Assembly: GCF_022662375.1 (NCBI RefSeq)
Contig: NZ_JAKNQL010000025.1
Span: forward strand, 22,782 to 86,781
DNA from: Pseudomonas sp. CROZ-RG-20F-R04-15
GTDB lineage: Bacteria; Pseudomonadota; Gammaproteobacteria; Pseudomonadales; Pseudomonadaceae
Reading direction: 5' to 3'
Length of the DNA stretch: 64,000 bases
The position numbers and the translations under genes are program-made. The notes under the pieces were generated by a model. That model was not told where the DNA came from, searched no databases, and worked only from the letters and a program-made list of their open reading frames with translations. Shown in pieces: positions 26,404-34,785 of this stretch (position 1 is its first letter; each line of letters begins with the position of its first letter).

Positions 26404-27308
26404 GTGTGGCGTTGTTGAGTGTCGCCGCAGTGGCGCTGGATGCGCTGCTCGGTGAACCGAAACGCTGGCATCCGCTGGTGGCGTTTGGCAATTTTGCCGG
26501 GCGCATCGAGCAACGTTTCAACGCCGCTGGTCGTGGCTGGCGCAGCCATGGCGTCACCGCGTGGGTGATCGCGGTGCTGCCGCTGACCCTGCTCGCTACA
26601 GCGTTTTCCTGGGCGCCGTACGTGGGGTGGGTGGTCGAGATTCTTGCGCTGTATTGCGCCCTCGGCATGCGCAGCCTCGGCGAGCATGTCGCGCCGGTAG
26701 CCGCAGCCTTGCGCGCGGATGATCTGGATGAGGCGCGCAAGCGAGTCGGCTATCTGGTCAGTCGTCAGACCGATGAACTCGACAGCACCGCTGTCGCTCG
26801 CGCTGCCACTGAGTCAGTGTTGGAAAACGGCAGTGACGCGGTGTTTGCCGCGCTGTTCTGGTTTGTCGTGGCGGGTGCGCCGGGCGTGGTGCTCTATCGC
26901 TTGAGCAACACGCTCGATGCGATGTGGGGTTATCGCAACGAACGCTTTGAGCGTTTCGGCTGGGCGGCGGCGAAAATCGACGACGTGTTGAACTACATTC
27001 CTGCGCGTCTGGTGGCGTTGACCTACGCGCTATTGGGCAAAACCCGACTCGCGCTTAAGTGCTGGCGTACACAGGCACCGAAGTGGGACAGCCCTAACGC
27101 CGGTCCGGTGATGGCGGCCGGTGCTGGTGCGCTGGGTGTGGAATTGGGTGGGCCGGCGATTTATCACGGTGAACTTCACGACCGTCCGCAACTCGGCGAA
27201 GGTGCTCCCGCTGATGCTGATTCCATCGACCGTGGCTGGCAATTGGTCCAGCGCGGCGTATGGTTATGGCTGCTGATTCTCTGCGTGGGGGCTGAATTCT
27301 ATGCTTGA
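26400..27308 (+). CDS. cobD: Adenosylcobinamide-phosphate synthase (CobD/CbiB)
   Basis: A 302-residue membrane enzyme that joins the aminopropanol arm to adenosylcobyric acid. The family N terminus ALDALLGEPKRWHPLVAFG is at about residues 9-27. Hydrophobic helices occur around residues 47-85 and 150-175. The signatures DELDSTAVARAATESVLENGSDAVFAALFW and DVLNYIPARLVAL are present. The start overlaps the bluB stop by four bases and the end overlaps cobC by eight. Note that the name cobD is used for a different gene in Salmonella. Confidence 0.94.
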   Translation: MSVALLSVAAVALDALLGEPKRWHPLVAFGNFAGRIEQRFNAAGRGWRSHGVTAWVIAVLPLTLLATAFSWAPYVGWVVEILALYCALGMRSLGEHVAPVAAALRADDLDEARKRVGYLVSRQTDELDSTAVARAATESVLENGSDAVFAALFWFVVAGAPGVVLYRLSNTLDAMWGYRNERFERFGWAAAKIDDVLNYIPARLVALTYALLGKTRLALKCWRTQAPKWDSPNAGPVMAAGAGALGVELGGPAIYHGELHDRPQLGEGAPADADSIDRGWQLVQRGVWLWLLILCVGAEFYA

Positions 27309-28293
27309 GCACGGTGGCCGGCTGCGCAAGGCGGCACTCGATTACGGCATCGCCGAAGCGGATTGGCTCGACCTGTCCAGCGGCCTCGCGCCGTGGCCAT
27401 TCCCGATCCCGGAAATCCCGCTGCGCGCCTGGGCGCGTTTGCCGGAAACCGATGACGGCCTGGAGCAAGCCGCGTGCGATTACTACGGTGCCGCGCAAGT
27501 GCTGCCGGTGGCCGGTTCGCAGATGGCCATCCAATTGCTGCCGCGCTTGCGCCGGGCCGGCAAGGTCGGTGTGTTGTCGCCGTGTTATGCCGAACATGCC
27601 GAAGCCTGGCGGCGCAGCGGTTACATCGTGCGCGAAGTGCTGGAGCAGGAAGTCGAGTTCTTTCTCGACAGCCTCGACGTGCTGGTGGTGGTCAACCCGA
27701 ACAATCCGACCGGCCTGAGCCTGACCCCGGCGCGACTGCTCGACTGGCACGCGCGGCTCGCCCGGCGTGGTGGCTGGCTGGTGGTCGATGAAGCGTTCAT
27801 GGACAACACGCCACAACTGAGTCTGGCCCCGCATGCCCATCAAGTCGGGCTGATCGTGCTGCGTTCGTTCGGCAAGTTTTTCGGTCTGGCCGGGGTGCGT
27901 CTGGGCTTTGTCCTGGCCGAGCGCAAATTGCTCAAACTGCTCGCCGAACAGGTCGGGCCGTGGGCGGTGAGCGGGCCGACGCGAGTGCTCGGGCAAGCGT
28001 GTCTGCAAGACACCGAAAGGCACACACACCAACGGATTCGCAGCGATGAAGCCAGTGAACGGCTCGCAGCGTTGCTGGAGCGCTATGGCTTCAAGCCGCA
28101 GGGCGGTTGCGCGCTGTTCCAGTGGCTGATCACCGAGCATGCCGAAACGCTGCACGCATTCATGGCCCGTCGCGGCATTCTTCTGCGGCTCTTCACCCAC
28201 AACAGCAGTTTGCGTTTTGGCCTGCCTGCCGACGCGGCTGAAGAATCACGTCTCGAACAGGCTTTAATCGCTTTCGCCAAGGACCACCCATGA
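27301..28293 (+). CDS. cobC: L-threonine-O-3-phosphate decarboxylase (CobC)
   Basis: A 330-residue PLP-dependent aminotransferase-fold enzyme that supplies (R)-1-amino-2-propanol phosphate for the nucleotide loop. Motifs are VVVNPNNPTG, VVDEAFMD and the PLP lysine in RSFGKFFGLAGVRLGF. The C-terminal Arg is in SSLRFGLP. It overlaps both neighbours, consistent with coupled translation in the run. It corresponds to Salmonella CobD; the symbol follows Pseudomonas denitrificans usage. Confidence 0.93.
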   Translation: MLEHGGRLRKAALDYGIAEADWLDLSSGLAPWPFPIPEIPLRAWARLPETDDGLEQAACDYYGAAQVLPVAGSQMAIQLLPRLRRAGKVGVLSPCYAEHAEAWRRSGYIVREVLEQEVEFFLDSLDVLVVVNPNNPTGLSLTPARLLDWHARLARRGGWLVVDEAFMDNTPQLSLAPHAHQVGLIVLRSFGKFFGLAGVRLGFVLAERKLLKLLAEQVGPWAVSGPTRVLGQACLQDTERHTHQRIRSDEASERLAALLERYGFKPQGGCALFQWLITEHAETLHAFMARRGILLRLFTHNSSLRFGLPADAAEESRLEQALIAFAKDHP

Positions 28294-29741
28294 CCACTCT
28301 GATGGTGCAGGGCACCACTTCCGACGCCGGTAAAAGCACACTGGTGACGGCGCTGTGCCGCTGGGCGACCCGCCAGGGCGTGGCGGTCGTACCGTTCAAA
28401 CCGCAGAACATGGCGCTCAACAGCGCTGTGACTGCCGACGGCGGTGAGATCGGTCGCGCGCAAGCGGTGCAGGCGCAAGCGGCGTTTCTTGAGCCGCACA
28501 CTGACATGAATCCGGTGCTGCTCAAGCCGAACAGCGACACCGGCGCGCAAGTGATCATTCATGGTCGCGCGGTGACGTCGATGAATGCCGTGGCGTACCA
28601 CGACTACAAAGCCATCGCGATGAAAGCTGTTTTGGCTTCTCACGAGCGACTCAGCGTCGCGTATCCGCTGGTGATGGTCGAAGGCGCAGGCTCGCCGGCG
28701 GAGATCAATCTGCGCGCCGGCGACATCGCCAACATGGGTTTTGCCGAAGCGGTGGATTGCCCGGTGTTGCTGATTGCCGACATCAATCGCGGCGGGGTTT
28801 TCGCCCATCTGGTCGGCACCCTGGAGCTGCTCTCGCCGAGTGAGCAGGCGCGGGTCAAAGGCTTCATCATCAATCGCTTCCGTGGCGACATCGCCTTGCT
28901 GCAACCGGGCCTCGACTGGCTCGAACAGCGCACCGGCAAACCGGTGGTGGGCGTGTTGCCATATGTGATGGATCTGCACCTTGAGGCCGAGGACGGCATC
29001 GATCAGCGCCAGACCGACAAGGCCGAACAAGTGCTGAAAGTGGTGGTGCCGGTGCTGCCCCGCATCAGCAACCACACCGACTTTGATCCGCTGCGTCTGC
29101 ATCCGCAGGTCGACCTGCAATTTGTCGGGCCGGGGCAGGCGATTCCTGCAGCCGATCTGATCATCCTGCCGGGCTCGAAAAGCGTGCGCAGCGATCTGGC
29201 GTATTTGCGTGCCAATGGTTGGGATGCGGCGATCGCCCGGCATTTGCGTTACGGCGGCAAAGTGCTGGGGATCTGCGGTGGGCTGCAAATGCTCGGTGAG
29301 CAGGTGCATGATCCGCTCGGCTTGGAAGGTGCGCCCGGTTCGAGTGCCGGTTTGGGCTTGCTGGCCTTTGAAACGACGCTTGAAGCCGAGAAGCAATTGC
29401 GCAATGTGCGCGGGCGGCTGGCGCTGGAAGATGCCGATGTCAGCGGCTATGAAATTCATGCTGGCGTGACCAGCGGGCCGGCGCTGGAGAATGCGGCGGT
29501 GTATCTGGACGACGGTCGTTGTGATGGTGCGCAGAGTCTGGACGGGCAGGTGTTCGGCACCTATCTGCATGGCTTGTTCGAATCGCCGGCGGCGAGTGCG
29601 GCGTTGTTGCGCTGGGCCGGATTGAGCGATGTGCAGGAGGTGGATTATCACGGCTTGCGCGAGCGCGATATCGAGCGGCTGGCGGATCTGGTGGAAAAAC
29701 ATCTGGATACCGAGCTGTTGCGGCGGCTCTGTGGGATTTGA
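28290..29741 (+). CDS. cobQ: Cobyric acid synthase
   Basis: A 483-residue glutamine-dependent amidotransferase that amidates positions b, d, e and g of adenosylcobyrinic a,c-diamide. The N-terminal P-loop is QGTTSDAGKST (about residues 6-16), followed by FKPQNMALNS. The glutaminase domain has its nucleophile in GICGGLQMLG and a His in YLHGLFES. Length is standard. It ends the overlapping part of the run; a REPIN-filled gap of about 150 bp follows before cobU. Confidence 0.96.
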   Translation: MTTLMVQGTTSDAGKSTLVTALCRWATRQGVAVVPFKPQNMALNSAVTADGGEIGRAQAVQAQAAFLEPHTDMNPVLLKPNSDTGAQVIIHGRAVTSMNAVAYHDYKAIAMKAVLASHERLSVAYPLVMVEGAGSPAEINLRAGDIANMGFAEAVDCPVLLIADINRGGVFAHLVGTLELLSPSEQARVKGFIINRFRGDIALLQPGLDWLEQRTGKPVVGVLPYVMDLHLEAEDGIDQRQTDKAEQVLKVVVPVLPRISNHTDFDPLRLHPQVDLQFVGPGQAIPAADLIILPGSKSVRSDLAYLRANGWDAAIARHLRYGGKVLGICGGLQMLGEQVHDPLGLEGAPGSSAGLGLLAFETTLEAEKQLRNVRGRLALEDADVSGYEIHAGVTSGPALENAAVYLDDGRCDGAQSLDGQVFGTYLHGLFESPAASAALLRWAGLSDVQEVDYHGLRERDIERLADLVEKHLDTELLRRLCGI

Positions 29742-29759
29742 GGAGACTGTGCGGGCCTC

Positions 29760-29850
29760 TTCGCGAGCAGGCTCGCTCCCACAGTGAATGCGGTTAGCCA
29801 TGCATTTTGAGTACAACTCATAACCCTGTGGGAGCAAGCCTGCTCGCGAA
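29760..29850. repeat. REPIN, inward type, between cobQ and cobU
   Basis: REP units at 29760-29782 and 29828-29850 (the latter with GAGCAAGC instead of GAGCGAGC), total 91 bp. A longer frame for cobU would read through it and is rejected. Confidence 0.9.
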
Positions 29851-29890
29851 AGCGGCGGTTGTCTCACTAAATATTTCTCTGGATGAACTC

Positions 29891-30412
29891 ATGCTCCAAC
29901 TGATCCTCGGCGGCGCCCGCTCCGGCAAAAGTCGTCTGGCCGAAAAACTCGCCAGCGACAGCAATCTATCGGTCACCTACATCGCCACCAGCCAGCCGCT
30001 CGATGGCGAAATGAGCGATCGCGTCGCCCATCATCGCGCCCGCCGTCCCGCTGAATGGGCACTCATCGAAGAGCCGCTGGAACTGGCCCGCGTCCTGCGC
30101 GAATCCGCCAGCGCCGAGCATTGCCTGCTGGTCGATTGCCTGACCCTGTGGCTGACCAATCTGCTGATGCTCGACGACGCCGAACGCCTCGCCGCTGAGC
30201 GCGAAGCCTTGCTCGACTGCCTGGCGTGTTTGCCGGGTGAAATCATTTTTGTCAGCAACGAGACCGGAATGGGTGTCGTGCCGCTGGGCGAATTGACTCG
30301 CCGCTACGTCGATGAAGCCGGTTGGCTGCATCAAGCTCTGGCCGAGCGCTGTCAGCGTGTTGTCCTGACCGTCGCCGGCCTGCCCCTGACTCTGAAAGGA
30401 CCTGCGTTATGA
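29891..30412 (+). CDS. cobU: Adenosylcobinamide kinase / guanylyltransferase
   Basis: A 173-residue bifunctional enzyme that phosphorylates adenosylcobinamide and transfers GMP to give AdoCbi-GDP (called CobP in P. denitrificans). The P-loop is ILGGARSGKS (residues 5-14), with VAHHRARRP holding the conserved guanylylated His region and FVSNETGMGVVP further on. I start at MLQLIL because it gives the normal family length; the frame is open 28 codons more, but that part is REPIN. The stop overlaps the cobT ATG. Confidence 0.94.
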   Translation: MLQLILGGARSGKSRLAEKLASDSNLSVTYIATSQPLDGEMSDRVAHHRARRPAEWALIEEPLELARVLRESASAEHCLLVDCLTLWLTNLLMLDDAERLAAEREALLDCLACLPGEIIFVSNETGMGVVPLGELTRRYVDEAGWLHQALAERCQRVVLTVAGLPLTLKGPAL

Positions 30413-31464
30413 CTCAAACCTGGTGGCTGAACCCGTGCAAACCGGTCGATCTCAACATCGTTGAACAAGCGACGGCACGGCAGCAGCAACTGACCAAACC
30501 GGCGGGTTCGCTGGGGCGTCTGGAATCGGTGGCAGTGCAATTGGCCGGTCTGCAAGGCCAGGTCAAACCGACGCTCTCGCAAGTATGGATCGCGATTTTT
30601 GCCGGTGATCACGGCGTGGTCGCAGAAGGTGTTTCGGCGTTCCCGCAGGAAGTCACCGGGCAGATGCTGCTCAACTTTGTCAGCGGCGGCGCGGCGATCA
30701 GTGTGCTGGCACGTCAGCTCGGCGCGCAACTGGAAGTGGTCGATCTGGGCACCGTGAATCCAGCGCTGAACCTGCCGGGTGTGCGTCATTTGAACCTCGG
30801 CGCGGGCACGGCGAACTTCGTCGAGGGTGCGGCGATGACTCAAGCCCAGGGCGAACTGGCGCTGCAGGCCGGTCGTGACAGTTTGTTGCGGGCAAAAGCG
30901 GCGGGCGCGCAACTGTTCATCGGTGGTGAAATGGGCATTGGCAACACCACGGCCGCCAGTGCGCTGGCTTGTGCGTTGCTCGATTGTCCGGTGGCGCATC
31001 TGACCGGCCCCGGTACCGGGTTGAATGCCGAAGGCGTCAGTCATAAAGCACAAGTGATCGAGCGCGCATTGGCGTTGCATGCAACGCAGCGTGGCGATGC
31101 GTTGCAAACGCTGTTCAATCTCGGCGGTTTTGAAATCGCGGCGCTGGTCGGTGCGTATCTGGCAGCGGCGCAAGAAGGCGTTGCGGTGCTGGTCGACGGC
31201 TTTATCTGTACGGTCGCGGCGCTGGTCGCTGTGCGCTTGAATCCGGCCTGTCGTGAGTGGCTGTTGTTCGGTCACCGTGGCGCCGAGCCGGGCCATCGCC
31301 ATGTGCTGGAAACGCTGAAGGCCGAGCCATTGCTGGAGCTTGGTCTGCGTCTGGGCGAGGGCAGCGGTGCCGCGTTGGCGGTGCCATTGTTGCGTCTGGC
31401 CTGTGACCTGCACGGGCAAATGGCGACGTTCGCTGAAGCAGCGGTGGCGGATCGGCCGGCATGA
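30409..31464 (+). CDS. cobT: Nicotinate-nucleotide-dimethylbenzimidazole phosphoribosyltransferase
   Basis: A 351-residue enzyme that makes alpha-ribazole 5'-phosphate from dimethylbenzimidazole and nicotinate mononucleotide. Family motifs are KPAGSLGRLE, IFAGDHGVVAEGVSAFPQEVTGQM, GGEMGIGNTTAAS and the catalytic Glu in RLGEGSGAALAVPLL. It acts directly after BluB, whose gene is in the same run. It overlaps cobU and the next phosphatase gene by four bases each. In P. denitrificans naming this is CobU. Confidence 0.96.
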   Translation: MTQTWWLNPCKPVDLNIVEQATARQQQLTKPAGSLGRLESVAVQLAGLQGQVKPTLSQVWIAIFAGDHGVVAEGVSAFPQEVTGQMLLNFVSGGAAISVLARQLGAQLEVVDLGTVNPALNLPGVRHLNLGAGTANFVEGAAMTQAQGELALQAGRDSLLRAKAAGAQLFIGGEMGIGNTTAASALACALLDCPVAHLTGPGTGLNAEGVSHKAQVIERALALHATQRGDALQTLFNLGGFEIAALVGAYLAAAQEGVAVLVDGFICTVAALVAVRLNPACREWLLFGHRGAEPGHRHVLETLKAEPLLELGLRLGEGSGAALAVPLLRLACDLHGQMATFAEAAVADRPA

Positions 31465-32036
31465 CCCTGCGCCTGGATCTGCTACGCCATGGCGAGACTG
31501 AATTGGGCGGTGGTCTGCGCGGCAGCCTCGACGATGCGCTGACCGAAAACGGCTGGGCGCAAATGCGTGCGGCGGTGGTCGCGGGCGGGCCGTGGGATCG
31601 AATCGTCAGTTCGCCGTTGCAGCGTTGTGCGCGGTTTGCCGCCGAACTGGGTGAGCAGCTGAGTCTGTCCGTGTATCTGGACAAGGATCTGCAAGAACTG
31701 CATTTCGGCGCGTGGGAAGGGCAGAGCGCGGCGGCGTTGATGGAGACCGATGCCGAAGCGCTGGGGGTGTTCTGGGCCGATCCGTATTCATTTACGCCGC
31801 CGCAGGGTGAACCGGTCAGCGAGTTTTCTTCTCGAGTGCTGGCCGCCGTTGCGCGCTTGCACAGTAACTACGCTGGTGAGCGGGTGTTGCTGATCAGTCA
31901 TGGCGGCGTGATGCGCCTGTTGCTGGCGCAAGCGCGCGGGTTGCCGCGCGAGCAATTGCTCAATGTCGAGGTCGCTCACGGCGCGTTGTTTGCGCTGACG
32001 GTCGAGGTCGACGGTTCATTCAAGGAAAGTCACTGA
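31461..32036 (+). CDS. Histidine phosphatase, probable alpha-ribazole-5'-phosphate phosphatase
   Basis: A 191-residue member of the phosphoglycerate-mutase-like histidine phosphatase family. The catalytic His is in DLLRHGETE (residues 6-14), the Arg in SSPLQRC, and the second His in LISHGGVMR. Placement between cobT and cobS strongly suggests removal of phosphate from alpha-ribazole phosphate or cobalamin phosphate, the job of CobC in Salmonella. I leave the symbol empty because cobC is used for the decarboxylase in this cluster. Confidence 0.87.
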   Translation: MTLRLDLLRHGETELGGGLRGSLDDALTENGWAQMRAAVVAGGPWDRIVSSPLQRCARFAAELGEQLSLSVYLDKDLQELHFGAWEGQSAAALMETDAEALGVFWADPYSFTPPQGEPVSEFSSRVLAAVARLHSNYAGERVLLISHGGVMRLLLAQARGLPREQLLNVEVAHGALFALTVEVDGSFKESH

Positions 32037-32037
32037 C

Positions 32038-32769
32038 ATGTTGCCGCTGTGGATCGCCCTGCAATTTCTCAGCAGCCTGCCGATTCGGTTGCCGGGGATG
32101 CCCGAGCCGGAACAGCTTGGGCGTTCGCTGCTGTTTTATCCGCTGGTAGGGTTGCTGTTCGGCGTGATCCTGTGGGCGTTGAATCTGGCGTTGGCGGGCG
32201 CACCGTTGTTGCTGCATGCGGCGCTGCTGCTGACGGTGTGGGTGTTGCTCAGTGGCGCTTTGCACCTCGATGGTCTGGCTGACAGCGCCGATGCCTGGCT
32301 CGGCGGTTTTGGTGATCGCGAGCGCACGCTGACAATCATGAAAGATCCGCGCAGCGGGCCGATTGCGGTGGTCACGTTGGTGTTGGTGTTGCTGCTCAAG
32401 TTTGCCGCGCTGCTGGCGTTGATCGAGCAGGGGCATGGGCTGGCGTTGATCATCGTGCCGTTGCTCGGGCGGGCGGCGTTGTTGGGGTTGTTTCTGACCA
32501 CGCCGTATGTACGCGCGGGCGGGCTGGGGCAAGCGTTGGCGGATCATTTGCCGCGCAAGGCTGGATGGTGGGTGCTCGGCGTCAGTGCATTGGTCTGCGT
32601 GCTGATTGGCGGGTTCAGTGCCGTCGTTGCGCTGGTGTTCGCCGTCGGTGTGTTTGTCTGGTTGCGGCAGGTGATGATGCGGCGGTTGGGCGGGACGACG
32701 GGCGATACGGCGGGGGCTTTGCTGGAGTTGCTGGAGATGGTGGTGCTGGTTGGAGTGGTTTTGGTCTGA
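32038..32769 (+). CDS. cobS: Adenosylcobinamide-GDP ribazoletransferase (cobalamin synthase)
   Basis: A 243-residue membrane enzyme that joins AdoCbi-GDP to alpha-ribazole and completes the nucleotide loop (CobV in P. denitrificans). The family N terminus is seen in ALQFLSSLPIRLPG. The Mg-binding motif is in DGLADSADAWLGGFGDRERTLTIMKDPRSGPIAV. Several helices follow to the C terminus. One base separates it from the phosphatase stop. It is the last gene of the run, followed by a REPIN. Confidence 0.94.
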   Translation: MLPLWIALQFLSSLPIRLPGMPEPEQLGRSLLFYPLVGLLFGVILWALNLALAGAPLLLHAALLLTVWVLLSGALHLDGLADSADAWLGGFGDRERTLTIMKDPRSGPIAVVTLVLVLLLKFAALLALIEQGHGLALIIVPLLGRAALLGLFLTTPYVRAGGLGQALADHLPRKAGWWVLGVSALVCVLIGGFSAVVALVFAVGVFVWLRQVMMRRLGGTTGDTAGALLELLEMVVLVGVVLV

Positions 32770-32796
32770 CAGTTCTGGATTGTCTGTGCCGGCCTC

Positions 32797-32862
32797 TTCG
32801 CGAGCAGGCTCGCTCCCACAGGGGATCGCATTTTCAAATGTGGGAGCGAGCCTGCTCGCGAA
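32797..32862. repeat. REPIN, inward type, after cobS
   Basis: REP units at 32797-32819 and 32840-32862, total 66 bp, directly after the end of the cobalamin run. Confidence 0.92.
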
Positions 32863-32910
32863 ATCGATCTGTCAGGCAGCACAAATGTTATGGATAAACT
32901 CATCTGTAAC

Positions 32911-32939
32911 TTGATTTAACACAGTCGCGGGTATATACA
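32911..32939 (+). promoter_or_regulatory. Promoter of the marR-type gene
   Basis: TTGATT (32911-32916) and TATACA (32934-32939) with 17-bp spacing. The expected transcription start falls at or next to the ATG at 32946, and the -10 lies within the operator palindrome. Confidence 0.6.
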
Positions 32940-32942
32940 CGC
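32927..32942. promoter_or_regulatory. MarR operator, copy 1 (before marR)
   Basis: GCGGGTATATACACGC is a 16-bp palindrome with one mismatched pair. It matches the perfect copy at 33373. It covers the -10 box, as expected for autorepression. Confidence 0.7.
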
Positions 32943-32945
32943 ATC

Positions 32946-33350
32946 ATGCTTCCTTCTCAGTGTTTGTGCACCAACCTGCGTCGCGCCGCTCGTGGCGTCA
33001 GCAGGCATTACGACGGCGCTCTTGACGGCTTCGGGATCAACGTTGCCCAGTATTCTTTGCTGTGCAACCTGCAGCGTCTCGATCAACCAAGCATCTCGGA
33101 ACTCGCCGAAGCCATGGGCCTGGATCGCAGCACCCTCGGGCGCAACTTGCGGGTGCTGGAAGGCGAGGGGCTGGTGGCGCTGGCCGAGGGCGAGGACATG
33201 CGTAACCGCATCGTCAAACTCACCGAAACCGGCGTGCAACGCCTGGCAGCGGCACTGCCGGCCTGGGAAGCGGCGCAACAGCGGTTGATCGACAGGCTGG
33301 GTGCCGAAAAGCGCGAAACCTTGCTCAGATTGCTGGATGAACTGGCCTGA
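32946..33350 (+). CDS. MarR family transcriptional regulator
   Basis: A 134-residue winged-helix repressor. The DNA-binding helix-turn-helix is PSISELAEAMGLDRSTLGRNLRVLEGEGLV (about residues 48-77), with the wing in AEGEDMRNRIVKLTETG. The N terminus carries two closely spaced cysteines (QCLCTNLRRAARG), which could sense oxidants; that is inference. No ribosome site precedes the ATG, and the likely transcript starts here, so translation may be leaderless. It probably controls itself and the MFS gene through the shared palindrome. Confidence 0.9.
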   Translation: MLPSQCLCTNLRRAARGVSRHYDGALDGFGINVAQYSLLCNLQRLDQPSISELAEAMGLDRSTLGRNLRVLEGEGLVALAEGEDMRNRIVKLTETGVQRLAAALPAWEAAQQRLIDRLGAEKRETLLRLLDELA

Positions 33351-33372
33351 GGCCGGTTTTTTCCAAACTCAA

Positions 33373-33388
33373 GCGGGTATATACCCGC
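33373..33388. promoter_or_regulatory. MarR operator, copy 2 (before the MFS gene)
   Basis: GCGGGTATATACCCGC is a perfect 16-bp palindrome 15 bp before the MFS start codon and 22 bp after the marR stop. Confidence 0.75.
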
Positions 33389-33403
33389 AAGCGGAGAACA
33401 ACA

Positions 33404-34612
33404 ATGACATCGATGTGGCGTACGTGCGGTTGGGTGTTGGTGGGGAGTGCGCTGATCCTGGCGTTGTCATTGGGCGTGCGACACGGTTTTGGCTTGTTCC
33501 TGTCACCAATGAGCGCGCAGTTCGGCTGGGGACGTGAGGTGTTTGCCTTCGCCATTGCCTTGCAGAACCTGATCTGGGGCTTGGCGCAACCGTTTACCGG
33601 TGCATTGGCTGACCGCTTTGGCGCCGCCAAAGTGGTGCTGATTGGTGGTGTGCTGTATGCGTTGGGCCTGGTGTGCATGGGCCTGTCGGACTCCGCGGTG
33701 ACGCTGTCGTTGAGCGCTGGACTGCTGATCGGTATCGGCCTGTCCGGCACCTCGTTTTCGGTGATCCTCGGCGTGGTGGGTCGTGCCGTGCCGCCGGAAA
33801 AACGCAGCATGGGCATGGGTATCGCCAGTGCCGCCGGTTCGTTCGGCCAGTTCGCCATGTTGCCGGGCACTTTGGGGCTGATCGGCTGGCTTGGCTGGTC
33901 GGCAGCGCTGTTGGTGCTCGGCCTGCTGGTGGCGCTGATCGTGCCGCTGGTGAGCATGCTCAAGGACAAGCCGCTGCCGGTACTCGGCCATGAACAAACA
34001 CTGTCCGAGGCCCTGAGCGAAGCTTGCTCGCATTCCGGCTTCTGGTTGCTGGCGTTCGGTTTTTTCGTCTGCGGTTTTCAGGTGGTGTTCATCGGCGTAC
34101 ACCTGCCGGCCTACCTGGTCGATCAGCATCTGCCCGCCAGTGTTGGCACTACGGTGCTGGCGTTGATCGGTCTGTTCAATATCTTCGGCACTTACACCGC
34201 CGGCTGGCTCGGCGGACGCATGTCCAAGCCGCGCTTGCTGACGGCGCTGTATCTGCTGCGCGCAGTGGTGATCGTGCTGTTCCTGTGGCTGCCGGTGACG
34301 ACTACCTCGGCCTATCTGTTCGGCATGGCCATGGGTTTCCTGTGGCTGTCGACGGTGCCGTTGACCAACGGTACGGTGGCGACCTTGTTTGGCGTGCGCA
34401 ATCTGTCCATGCTTGGTGGCATCGTGTTTCTGTTCCATCAGCTCGGCTCGTTCCTGGGCGGCTGGCTGGGCGGGGTGGTGTATGACCGAACCGGGAGTTA
34501 TGACTTGATCTGGCAAGTGGCGGTTCTTCTCAGCCTGCTGGCGGCCGCGCTGAACTGGCCGGTGCGCGAACGTCCGGTCGCACGTCTGCAAGCCGCTGCG
34601 AGCGCCGTATGA
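33404..34612 (+). CDS. MFS transporter under probable MarR control
   Basis: A 402-residue twelve-helix major facilitator. The loop 2-3 motif is GALADRFGAAKVVLIGG and the N-terminal half contains RHGFGLFLSPMSAQFGWGREVFAFAIALQNLIWG, typical of the oxalate/formate-antiporter-like and monocarboxylate branch. Substrate unknown. GGAG precedes the ATG. The ending overlaps a small 40-codon gene by four bases. The linked MarR regulator suggests induction by an aromatic or electrophilic compound, which is inference. Confidence 0.87.
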   Translation: MTSMWRTCGWVLVGSALILALSLGVRHGFGLFLSPMSAQFGWGREVFAFAIALQNLIWGLAQPFTGALADRFGAAKVVLIGGVLYALGLVCMGLSDSAVTLSLSAGLLIGIGLSGTSFSVILGVVGRAVPPEKRSMGMGIASAAGSFGQFAMLPGTLGLIGWLGWSAALLVLGLLVALIVPLVSMLKDKPLPVLGHEQTLSEALSEACSHSGFWLLAFGFFVCGFQVVFIGVHLPAYLVDQHLPASVGTTVLALIGLFNIFGTYTAGWLGGRMSKPRLLTALYLLRAVVIVLFLWLPVTTTSAYLFGMAMGFLWLSTVPLTNGTVATLFGVRNLSMLGGIVFLFHQLGSFLGGWLGGVVYDRTGSYDLIWQVAVLLSLLAAALNWPVRERPVARLQAAASAV

Positions 34613-34731
34613 GTCAGCTCTGGCCGCGAATCGTCATCAGCGCACTCGGCGCCGCCTTGCTGGCGTTGGTGTGGTGGGGCTGGCATCAGGGTGGCCTGGC
34701 CCTGATGCAGTTGGGCATGAGCATTTGCTAG
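34609..34731 (+). CDS. Small membrane protein of 40 residues
   Basis: The ATG overlaps the MFS stop (ATGA). The product begins MSQLWPRIVIS and has a single hydrophobic helix (about residues 8-26, ALGAALLALVWWGW) and the end LMQLGMSIC. Tight coupling to the exporter suggests a small accessory subunit or stabiliser. I know of no assigned function. Its reality rests on the overlap, the amphipathic ends and clean codon use. Confidence 0.55.
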   Translation: MSQLWPRIVISALGAALLALVWWGWHQGGLALMQLGMSIC

Positions 34732-34785
34732 AAACAGGCATGGCGAGTAACGTCAAACCCTGACGACTGCTCAAGGATGTTCGAC

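Noticed and set aside
28083..29867. 594-codon minus-strand frame opposite cobQ
   Set aside because: Composition rich in His, Arg and Gln is typical of an antisense shadow; it also runs through a REPIN.
29807..29890. Upstream extension of cobU by 28 codons
   Set aside because: It is REPIN sequence (PVGASLLAKA) and the normal CobU N terminus begins at 29891.
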